DNA of 64,000 nucleotides from the NCBI GenBank assembly GCA_002842465.1, contig PHDA01000003.1:49365-113364 (forward strand). Reading direction: 5' to 3'. The translations under genes and the position numbers were made by a program. The notes beneath the pieces were generated by a model. It had not been told where the DNA came from. It made no database searches and was given only the letters and a program-made list of their open reading frames with translations. The stretch comes from Bacteroidetes bacterium HGW-Bacteroidetes-7. GTDB taxonomy: Bacteria; Bacteroidota; Bacteroidia; Bacteroidales; UBA932. Positions 54,201-60,314 of the stretch are shown piece by piece (position 1 is the stretch's first letter; each line of letters starts with the position of its first letter).

Positions 54201-54780
54201 TCAGTTGCTCCTGATCGAGGTCTTCAATTTTCTGAATCTCGTGAGAAGTACGGAAACCGTCAAAGAAGTGAAGGAAAGGAACTCTTGTTTTAAGCGTTGA
54301 AAGGTGAGCAACAGCACCAAGGTCAAGTGCCTCCTGAACTCCGCTTGATGCGATAAGGGCAAATCCTGTTTGTCTTGCAGACATTACGTCAGAATGGTCG
54401 CCGAATATCGAAAGAGCCTGGGCTGCCAGAGTACGTGCAGAGACGTGAAATACCGTTGGAAGTAATTCGCCCGCAATTTTGTACATGTTCGGGATCATCA
54501 GAAGAAGACCCTGTGAGGCAGTAAATGTTGTTGTAAGAACTCCTGCCTGAAGAGCTCCGTGCAATGCACCGGCTGCTCCACCCTCACTCTGCATCTCAAC
54601 CACTTTAACCGTCTCACCAAAGAGATTCTTTTGTCCGTAAGCTGACCACTCATCCACATACTCTGCCATTGTTGACGAAGGAGTAATAGGGTATATGGCT
54701 GCCATTTCGCTAAACATGTACGCTACATGCGCTGCGGCGTAATTACCGTCACAGGTAATAAATTTTTTTTCTTTTGCCAT
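51244..54780 (-). CDS. nifJ: Pyruvate:ferredoxin (flavodoxin) oxidoreductase, single-chain
   Basis: Oxidises pyruvate to acetyl-CoA and CO2, reducing ferredoxin; the main pyruvate enzyme of anaerobes. At 1178 residues it is full length. Domains: PYR-binding ([16 protein letters not shown], residues about 35-50), gamma part, two 4Fe-4S sites ([12 protein letters not shown] about 690; [12 protein letters not shown] about 748), and the TPP domain ([20 protein letters not shown] near 970, then [11 protein letters not shown]). Additional cysteines ([11 protein letters not shown]) support the third cluster. Ferredoxin link with AOR is natural. The preceding small ORF at 54910 is on the same strand. 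Confidence 0.97.
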   Translation of the reverse strand: [1178 protein letters not shown]

Positions 54781-54909
54781 AGCTTTCTTGTTAATAAATA
54801 ATATTTTAATAAATGTTGTTTCTCTTTAAAACTTTTCAAAAAACATGGAGTAGGTTCCGCTAAAAAAACAACACCCCGCAAAACCTGTCTGAAATGCGGA
54901 GATGTCATT

Positions 54910-55026
54910 CTATATTTTACGGGTCAAATTATCAGCCCAAACTATCTTGTCGCTTAGGCTTTTGTGGGCCGAAGCGAACTCTGTCTCTGTCTCGTACTCT
55001 ACTACTATCTGATAATAACCCGACAT
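54910..55026 (-). CDS. Possible 38-residue small protein upstream of nifJ
   Basis: An ATG-to-TAG reading frame in the gap between nifJ and the gene at 55119. The product is rich in acidic residues (VVEYETETEF in the middle) and ends NLTRKI; I do not recognise it. A -7 box (minus-strand TACCTTTG, 55063-55070) precedes it by 36 nt. A hairpin CCGCA-n14-TGCGG with a T run follows on the minus strand at about 54855-54900, so it could be its own transcript. It may instead be a chance frame. Confidence 0.35.
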   Translation of the reverse strand: MSGYYQIVVEYETETEFASAHKSLSDKIVWADNLTRKI

Positions 55027-55062
55027 GTTCTCTAATATTTGTCAAAATTACATAACTTTTTT

Positions 55063-55070
55063 CAAAGGTA
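55063..55070 (-). promoter_or_regulatory. Candidate -7 box for the small ORF / nifJ
   Basis: Minus strand TACCTTTG matches TAnnTTTG. It lies 36 nt before the small ORF and 283 nt before nifJ; no closer nifJ promoter was recognised. Confidence 0.4.
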
Positions 55071-55118
55071 AAAGAAAATTGCCTATTTTTATAGACAGTA
55101 AAATTTACACTTTATATT

Positions 55119-55808
55119 ATGAAAAGAGCATTTCTGATACTACTGACAATGGTTACAGCTTTAACCATCAGCGCGCAGAGCGGCACAATCAAAGTAATTA
55201 ACGGCAAAGTTGTGGAGGGTGATTTTTTCAAGGAGAAGATATTTGTTTTTGATCAATATCTGGATGGTAGAATCAGGTTAAATAACGGTGATGTTTATAC
55301 CGGAAAAGTAAACATTAATACAATGACTCAGTCATTGAGAGTGATTAGCGATACCGGTGATACAATTGCAATCAGCAACGAAAAACTGGTAGAGGTGGTG
55401 AGTAGCGGAAACTATTTTTTCAGGAAATTCAATATTGGCTATATTCAATATGTTAACACTAATGGAGCGGTTTCATTAGGCTTGCACAAGGCAATGAAGC
55501 TTGGCTCAGAGAAGCTTCAGGGGGCTTATGGTGGGACCAACGAGGTTAGTTCAATTCAGAAAATTGCCAACTATGATGTTGATAGCAGACTTGAAAAGAT
55601 TTCAGGTACGGCGGAGTTGCGTTATACTTATACGGAAACATTCTTTCTTATGAAAGAGGATAAATACTACCCTGCAAACAAAAAGAATTTTGAAAGAATG
55701 TTTCCTGATTTTAAGTCTAAGATAAATCAATATGTTAACGAGAATAACCTTAGTTTTAGCAAGAAAGAAGATCTCGTGACACTGTTTAACTACCTTGTGA
55801 AACTTTAA
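55119..55808 (+). CDS. Exported hypothetical protein
   Basis: A 229-residue protein with signal peptide (MKRAFLILLTMVTALTISAQ). The mature part starts with short beta-rich stretches (INGKVVEGDFFKEKIFVFDQ, GRIRLNNGDVYTGKVNINTM), repeated glycine-turn patterns as in proteins of the cell envelope, then a helical C-terminus (NFERMFPDFKSKINQYVN). No domain recognised; no lipobox. It stands alone, convergent with fabD. Function unknown. Confidence 0.75.
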   Translation: MKRAFLILLTMVTALTISAQSGTIKVINGKVVEGDFFKEKIFVFDQYLDGRIRLNNGDVYTGKVNINTMTQSLRVISDTGDTIAISNEKLVEVVSSGNYFFRKFNIGYIQYVNTNGAVSLGLHKAMKLGSEKLQGAYGGTNEVSSIQKIANYDVDSRLEKISGTAELRYTYTETFFLMKEDKYYPANKKNFERMFPDFKSKINQYVNENNLSFSKKEDLVTLFNYLVKL

Positions 55809-55850
55809 GTGTTTGCATAACACTCACTAATTCAAGTTGGGGTTGAGTTA

Positions 55851-56726
55851 CTACTGGTGTCCGGTTACAACGCTTTCGGGTGCGATTTTCTTAATGAGCC
55901 CCTGAAGAACTGCTCCGGGACCTAGTTCGGTGAAATCGCGCGCTCCGTCACTCCACATATTCTCTACAATTTGTCTCCACCTGACCGGTGCTGTGAGCTG
56001 CTTTATCAGATTCTCTTTAATCTTGGCAGGATCCTGATTTGGCAAAGCATCTACATTTTGATAAATAGGGCAAATTGGCTTGTTTATAATGGTTTTTTCA
56101 ATTGCCTCCGCAAGTTCCCTCTCAGCAGGGGCCATTAGTGGGGAGTGGAATGCTCCGCCTACAGCCAAAACAATAGCTCTCTTTGCGCCGGCGGCCTTTA
56201 GCTTTTCGCAAGCCTCATTAACTGCCTCAACAGAGCCTGATATCACAAGCTGGCCGCTGCTGTTGTAGTTTGCGGGCACAACAACTCCCGGGATCTCTTT
56301 ACAAATATCCTCTACAATTTTGTCTTCACATCCCAGAACTGCAGCCATTGTTGATGGTTCAACTTCGCAAGCTTTTTGCATTGCCTTCGCTCTTGCCGAA
56401 ACAAGACGAAGTCCGTCCCGGAAGCTCATCGCTTCTGCTGCAACCAATGCAGAAAACTCTCCAAGTGAGTGGCCTGCCACCATATCGGGTTTAAAGTTCT
56501 CTATAGATTTTGAAAGTATAACCGAGTGAATAAATATTGCCGGTTGAGTAACCTGCGTCTGCTTTAACTCCTGCTCGGTACCTTCAAACATAATATCTGT
56601 GATTCTGAAACCAAGAATTTCGTTTGCCATTTCGAACATCTCTCTTGCTTCTGGGGAGGTCGCATACAACTCTTTTCCCATCCCTGTAAACTGAGCCCCC
56701 TGGCCCGGAAATACAAATGCTTTCAT
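55851..56726 (-). CDS. fabD: Malonyl-CoA:ACP transacylase
   Basis: Transfers malonyl from CoA to acyl carrier protein for fatty acid synthesis. It is 291 residues, with FPGQGAQFTGMGKELY at the N-terminus, the active Ser in GHSLGEFSALVAA near residue 90, and the His in GGAFHSPLMAPA. Standard length and motifs. Single gene; a -7 box in the minus direction is at 56752-56759. It diverges from tRNA-Arg. Confidence 0.96.
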   Translation of the reverse strand: MKAFVFPGQGAQFTGMGKELYATSPEAREMFEMANEILGFRITDIMFEGTEQELKQTQVTQPAIFIHSVILSKSIENFKPDMVAGHSLGEFSALVAAEAMSFRDGLRLVSARAKAMQKACEVEPSTMAAVLGCEDKIVEDICKEIPGVVVPANYNSSGQLVISGSVEAVNEACEKLKAAGAKRAIVLAVGGAFHSPLMAPAERELAEAIEKTIINKPICPIYQNVDALPNQDPAKIKENLIKQLTAPVRWRQIVENMWSDGARDFTELGPGAVLQGLIKKIAPESVVTGHQ

Positions 56727-56751
56727 ATTTGAATGTTAAATTGATGAGTGG

Positions 56752-56759
56752 CAAAGATA
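56752..56759 (-). promoter_or_regulatory. -7 box of fabD
   Basis: Minus strand TATCTTTG, full match, 26 nt before the start. Divergent from the tRNA-Arg box at 56785. Confidence 0.5.
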
Positions 56760-56784
56760 CATTTTTTAATGAATTTTAAATAGC

Positions 56785-56792
56785 TATCTTTG
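56785..56792 (+). promoter_or_regulatory. -7 box of tRNA-Arg
   Basis: TATCTTTG, full match, ending 12 nt before the tRNA 5' end. Confidence 0.5.
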
Positions 56793-56804
56793 CGACCCAG
56801 TGAC

Positions 56805-56878
56805 GGCCCCGTAGTTCAGCTGAATAGAACGTCAGATTCCGGTTCTGAAGGTCGGGGGTTTGAATCCCTTCGGGGTCA
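56805..56878 (+). tRNA. tRNA-Arg (anticodon CCG)
   Basis: Acceptor GGCCCCG pairs with CGGGGTC (one G-T). The anticodon arm is TCAGA-TTCCGGT-TCTGA, giving anticodon CCG for the CGG codon. T loop TTTGAAT. No CCA encoded (discriminator A, then CA). It ends 9 nt before a repeat hairpin that should serve as its terminator. Confidence 0.93.
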
Positions 56879-56887
56879 CAAAAAAAA

Positions 56888-56960
56888 GAGCCAATTTTTC
56901 ATAAAATTGGCTCTTTTTTATTTTTCTTATAATGTGGTTGTTACCACAAACTGGCGCGGA
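56888..56960. repeat. Intergenic repeat, copy C (hairpin and right arm) with terminator
   Basis: Hairpin GAGCCAATTTT-TCAT-AAAATTGGCTC (56888-56913) with the same stem as copy A, then exactly 28 nt as in copy A, then TACCACAAACTGGCGCG (56942-56958), identical to copy A's right arm. The left arm is missing; the tRNA stands in its place. It ends 4 nt from the stop of the carboxyltransferase gene. Confidence 0.8.
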
Positions 56961-56962
56961 AA

Positions 56963-58744
56963 TTATTCTACGAACGCTACAATCTCACCTTTTTGTACGG
57001 TATCACCGTGTTTGGCGCAAATTTGAACGATTTTTCCTGAGAAGGCGGGCTTGATAAGCTCAACTCCGTAGAAAGCCTGTACAAAACACATTGTTTTTCC
57101 TGCCTCTACAGCCTCGCCTACAACCGGAGCAGAAGATACATCTGCAATATCGTACTGCCACATAAGCTGACCTTTTACGGTTGACTGTACAGGTTTGGCA
57201 TTTGGATACTTTTCAAGAACTTTTTCCACTTCAAATTTTGGCATCTCAATTACCGGGCGGGTTACCACTATCGGCGCACCGGCTTTAGCCTTTGCTGCCT
57301 CAAGTTCCTGCTCGAATCTCTGCTTAGCTACGCCGCTCTTATAATCTCTGTACTGCCTTTCGTGCATAGCAAATTCAAAGAGCTCCTCGTCATCCTGGCC
57401 AAGATCCCAATTGTTCTCAACCATCTCTTTGCGAAATTTGTCAAGTTCGTTAGGGAATGCGTCCTGAGGGTTGCCGGTATAGAATTCAAGACCTTTGTCG
57501 TTTGCAATTTTTATAATTTCCGGATCAAGCTCTCCCGGTAGTTTGCCTGTTTTACCAAGGATCATGTTCCAGGTGTCTTTGTCAATTGTTGACCACCTTG
57601 GTTCACCTTTAAGGGTGTGCATCAGGTTCATGAGAGCAATGTTTTTCACGTACTGGCTGAACGGAGTAACCAACGGCGGGTAACCCATCTTAGGCCACAC
57701 ATACTCAACCTCCTGGAAGAGCATCACAACCAGCTCGCTCAACTGAAGCTCCTTCTTGCCCTGATTTCTCAGCGATGAGTTGATAGCACCGTGGAACCCT
57801 TTAAGGTCGGCCATCATAGACCCCATCATACCGCCCGGAAGACCGCAACCCACCAGAAGCGAGGTCATCTGCTTGTTACCCGGATCGATAAAGTATCCGA
57901 GATAGTCATCTATGAAGCTTTGAGTAAGAGATCTGGCCTCCATATAGGCATCCATGTTAATATCCTTAACAAGGAACCCGGCATCTTTAAGCATCGACTG
58001 GATGGTGATAACATCGGGGTGAACCATTCCCCATGAAAGCGGCTCCATTGCAACGTCCACAAAATCGGCACCCGCACGGGCAACCTCAAGCATAGAGGCA
58101 ACCGAGAAGCCCGGACCAGAGTGGCCGTGGTACTGAACAATTATATGAGGGTATTTATCTTTTATCGATTTTGTAAGCCTTCCAAGGAATGCAGGACGTC
58201 CGACACCGGCCATATCTTTAAGACAGATCTCGTCGCAACCGAATGCTACAACCTTGTCTACAAGACCCATATAGTACTCAACAGTGTGAACAGGAGAGTA
58301 GGTGATACTTAGTGCAACCTGTGATATCATTCCCCCCGCCTTTGCGTACTTGACAGAGAGTTCAAGGTTCCTGGGATCGTTAAGACCGCAGAACGACCTT
58401 GAGATGTTAGTACCCTGCTTTGCCTTTACTTTATACATCAGTTCGCGAACATCGGCAGGAACCGGGTTCATTCTCAATGCATTCAAACCTCTCTCCAACA
58501 TGTGAGTCTGAATACCTGCCTTATTGAAAGGGGCAGTCCATTCACGCACAGCCTTATTGGGGTTCTCTCCAAAAAGAAGGTTAACCTGTTCAAACGCACC
58601 ACCGTTAGTCTCAACACGGTCGAAACAACCCATGTCAATTATTACCGGAGCGATCTGCTTCAACTGGTGAACCATTGGAACATACTTTCCTGATGATTGC
58701 CACATGTCTCTGTAAACCAGAGAGAATTTAATTTCGCGAGCCAT
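56963..58744 (-). CDS. Pyruvate carboxylase/oxaloacetate decarboxylase-type carboxyltransferase with altered biotinyl domain
   Basis: A 593-residue protein. Residues about 1-460 form the carboxyltransferase TIM barrel: YRDMWQSSG in place of the usual RDxxQS, CLKDMAGVGRP with the catalytic Lys, and YHGHSGPG at the metal His site. The C-terminal 75 residues form a biotinyl/lipoyl domain (PVVGEAVEAGKTMCFV, then PAFSGKIVQICAKHGDTVQKG), but the usual MKM biotin-lysine loop reads QAFYGVEL with Tyr at the lysine position. So it may accept biotin from another protein or act without it. The metal-site Asp also differs (HGHS). It ends 4 nt from repeat copy C. Confidence 0.85.
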   Translation of the reverse strand: MAREIKFSLVYRDMWQSSGKYVPMVHQLKQIAPVIIDMGCFDRVETNGGAFEQVNLLFGENPNKAVREWTAPFNKAGIQTHMLERGLNALRMNPVPADVRELMYKVKAKQGTNISRSFCGLNDPRNLELSVKYAKAGGMISQVALSITYSPVHTVEYYMGLVDKVVAFGCDEICLKDMAGVGRPAFLGRLTKSIKDKYPHIIVQYHGHSGPGFSVASMLEVARAGADFVDVAMEPLSWGMVHPDVITIQSMLKDAGFLVKDINMDAYMEARSLTQSFIDDYLGYFIDPGNKQMTSLLVGCGLPGGMMGSMMADLKGFHGAINSSLRNQGKKELQLSELVVMLFQEVEYVWPKMGYPPLVTPFSQYVKNIALMNLMHTLKGEPRWSTIDKDTWNMILGKTGKLPGELDPEIIKIANDKGLEFYTGNPQDAFPNELDKFRKEMVENNWDLGQDDEELFEFAMHERQYRDYKSGVAKQRFEQELEAAKAKAGAPIVVTRPVIEMPKFEVEKVLEKYPNAKPVQSTVKGQLMWQYDIADVSSAPVVGEAVEAGKTMCFVQAFYGVELIKPAFSGKIVQICAKHGDTVQKGEIVAFVE

Positions 58745-58791
58745 AATTTATTTCCTTTTTTTAAGATACAACTGGTTTGGTCCTGAGGCGG

Positions 58792-58799
58792 CAAAATTA
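58792..58799 (-). promoter_or_regulatory. -7 box of the carboxyltransferase gene
   Basis: Minus strand TAATTTTG, full match, 47 nt before the start; no standard -33. Confidence 0.45.
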
Positions 58800-58940
58800 T
58801 ACATTTCCGCTAAATAAATTACTATTTATTTAGCCAAAAAGGTAATATTTACACAAACCCCTCACCGACCTATTTTTTTTGTTTAATATACCCGAACAAA
58901 AATTAAACCACATTTTTGGAATAAATTCAAAAACTTTTTG

Positions 58941-58948
58941 TACTTTTG
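58941..58948 (+). promoter_or_regulatory. -7 box of tRNA-His
   Basis: TACTTTTG, full match, 29 nt before the tRNA. A TTTTTG ending at 58918 gives a 22-nt spacer. Confidence 0.55.
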
Positions 58949-58977
58949 CAGCCCGTTTGAGCAATCAAACGTTACAT

Positions 58978-59052
58978 GGTGGTCGTAGCTCAGTCGGTTA
59001 GAGCGCTAGTTTGTGGCACTAGAGGTCGTGGGTTCGAATCCCATCTTCCACC
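58978..59052 (+). tRNA. tRNA-His (anticodon GTG), acceptor stem imperfect
   Basis: D arm GCTC/GAGC, anticodon arm CTAGT-TTGTGGC-ACTAG with anticodon GTG, T arm GTGGG-TTCGAAT-CCCAT, encoded G-1 and C73 as expected for histidine tRNA. But the acceptor strands GTGGTCG and CTTCCAC leave two adjacent mismatches (T-T at 5:68, C-T at 6:67). CCA is not encoded. Repeats begin immediately after it. Confidence 0.85.
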
Positions 59053-59053
59053 C

Positions 59054-59165
59054 AAAGAAAAAGCCCGGCACAACAGTGCCGGGTATTTTTTTTGCACCCC
59101 GCCATGCTCGCATGAGCGGGGAAGCAAAAAAAAATACCCACTGCGCAGCAGCGGGCTTTTTCTTT
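59054..59165. repeat. Nested cruciform palindrome directly after tRNA-His
   Basis: Outer arms AAAGAAAAAGCCCG (59054-59067) and its exact complement (59152-59165). Inner arms GGGTATTTTTTTTGC (59081-59095) and GCAAAAAAAAATACCC (59124-59139). Between them are smaller hairpins: CCCGGCAC/GTGCCGGG (59064-59083, with T run, a likely tRNA terminator), CCCCGC/GCGGGG (59097-59120), and CCCACTGC/GCAGCGGG (59137-59155). Confidence 0.8.
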
Positions 59166-59352
59166 GTAGGACCACCTCACAGGATCGCCGAGCGCCAGGG
59201 AGGCAATCCTGAGCCTAAGAGAATTTCTGAAAAATCCCCGCCATGCTCGCATGAGCGGGGGAGCAAAACAAAATACCCACTGCGCAGCAGCGGGCTTTTT
59301 CTTTGAAGTGCCCCCCTCAGGATCGCCGAGCGCCAGGGAGGCAATCCTGAGC
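59097..59352. repeat. Direct duplication of about 118 bp, period 139 bp
   Basis: Copy 1 is 59097-59214, copy 2 is 59236-59352; they differ at a few positions and by a short indel. Each has three hairpins, of which the last, CAGGAT...ATCCTG, closes the unit. Both are non-coding. The stretch 59053-59378 (326 nt) shows no gene. Confidence 0.85.
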
Positions 59353-59378
59353 TAAAAAGCCAGTAGGGGTCGAGAATT

Positions 59379-60113
59379 CTAGTAAATAAAATTCATGTCA
59401 ATTTTTAACACTCTTTCCTCTTTAATCTTTTCTATGCTGTAAGGCTTGTTTCTATCAACCTTATATGAGCATCTATAAATTCCGAAATGAGTCCGATTTT
59501 CAAGCCAAGAAACTATATAATAATTACGTTGCTTTTTAATTTTAATTTTAGGCGAGACATCTTTTAACTTAACTAATTCTAGCGAATCAGTCGAGAACAT
59601 ATCAGATGTCTTCAACTTGTGAATCTCATTGTTCAGATTATCTGATGAATATATAATTCGTTTGATACCTATATTTGAATGCCATTTCAAGGCAAAGTTT
59701 TCTCCCAACGTTGCAAAAAATAAGTATTGAAGAAATCCAATTTTGGAATCTTTAGGGCTTATATGGTACTTTGCACTAATATCTTTTCTTTTTAAGAACG
59801 CCCGTAATGTTGCTTTATCCATATCACCAATATTTTCACTTTCTTTATGAGCATACAGCAATGGATAACCACCAGTAAAAAAATCTAAAAAAAATACATC
59901 TATTTTATAATCATCATTAATATTAATATTATCAAAAAATGACAAGTATGTTTTAATGTTAAATGTACTTGAATCAATTGCAGTCATTTTTTCCAGCCTA
60001 ACAGCATCTTGATAACTCTGAATTTTTTGGATAAATCCATAGTAATCTTGCGATTTTGAAATTAGGGGGATAATTAAAAAGATAAGTATTAGTTTGTATT
60101 TCAGCATATTCAT
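59379..60113 (-). CDS. Exported hypothetical protein, A+T-rich
   Basis: A 244-residue protein with signal peptide (MLKYKLILIFLIIPLISKSQ); the first ATG at 60113 has another ATG two codons on. The rest has no motif I recognise: Lys- and Asn-rich, a possible structured region (LSFFDNININDDYKIDVFFL) and a C-terminal basic stretch. Lower G+C and different codon use from the core genes suggest transfer. Its upstream region has a long imperfect hairpin. Function unknown. Confidence 0.65.
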   Translation of the reverse strand: MNMLKYKLILIFLIIPLISKSQDYYGFIQKIQSYQDAVRLEKMTAIDSSTFNIKTYLSFFDNININDDYKIDVFFLDFFTGGYPLLYAHKESENIGDMDKATLRAFLKRKDISAKYHISPKDSKIGFLQYLFFATLGENFALKWHSNIGIKRIIYSSDNLNNEIHKLKTSDMFSTDSLELVKLKDVSPKIKIKKQRNYYIVSWLENRTHFGIYRCSYKVDRNKPYSIEKIKEERVLKIDMNFIY

Positions 60114-60149
60114 GTTGTTTGATTGATGAGTTGACCTAGAATTTTGAAC

Positions 60150-60272
60150 GGTTGCGTGTATGAAACGTTTGGCATTTCGAAGCGATTTGCTATCAAGTTA
60201 CAACTACTTTTGATACGAGCTAAAACGCTTGATAAACCACTGATTGCCAAATGTTTTATACACGATGTTACC
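60150..60272. repeat. Long imperfect hairpin, MITE- or attC-like
   Basis: Arms at 60150-60174 (GGTTGCGTGTATGAAACGTT start) and 60245-60272 pair with few mismatches; inside, AAGCG/CGCTT (60180-60184/60226-60230) and TATCAA/TTGATA (60191-60196/60210-60215) add nested stems. About 123 bp, non-coding, between the hypothetical protein and the P-type ATPase. Confidence 0.6.
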
Positions 60273-60314
60273 CAACGTAATTTTTTTATTTTTAAATTCA
60301 TTATTAAAACATTA

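Noticed and set aside
56790..57026. ORF across tRNA-Arg (78 codons)
   Set aside because: Runs through the tRNA and repeat copy C; the product reflects structured RNA sequence.
58976..59306. Several ORFs in both strands over tRNA-His and the repeats
   Set aside because: Peptides such as GGRWDSNPR and similar are usual by-products of translating tRNA and repeat DNA.
59097..59352. CRISPR array after tRNA-His
   Set aside because: Only two long units with internal hairpins, no regular spacer series and no cas genes.
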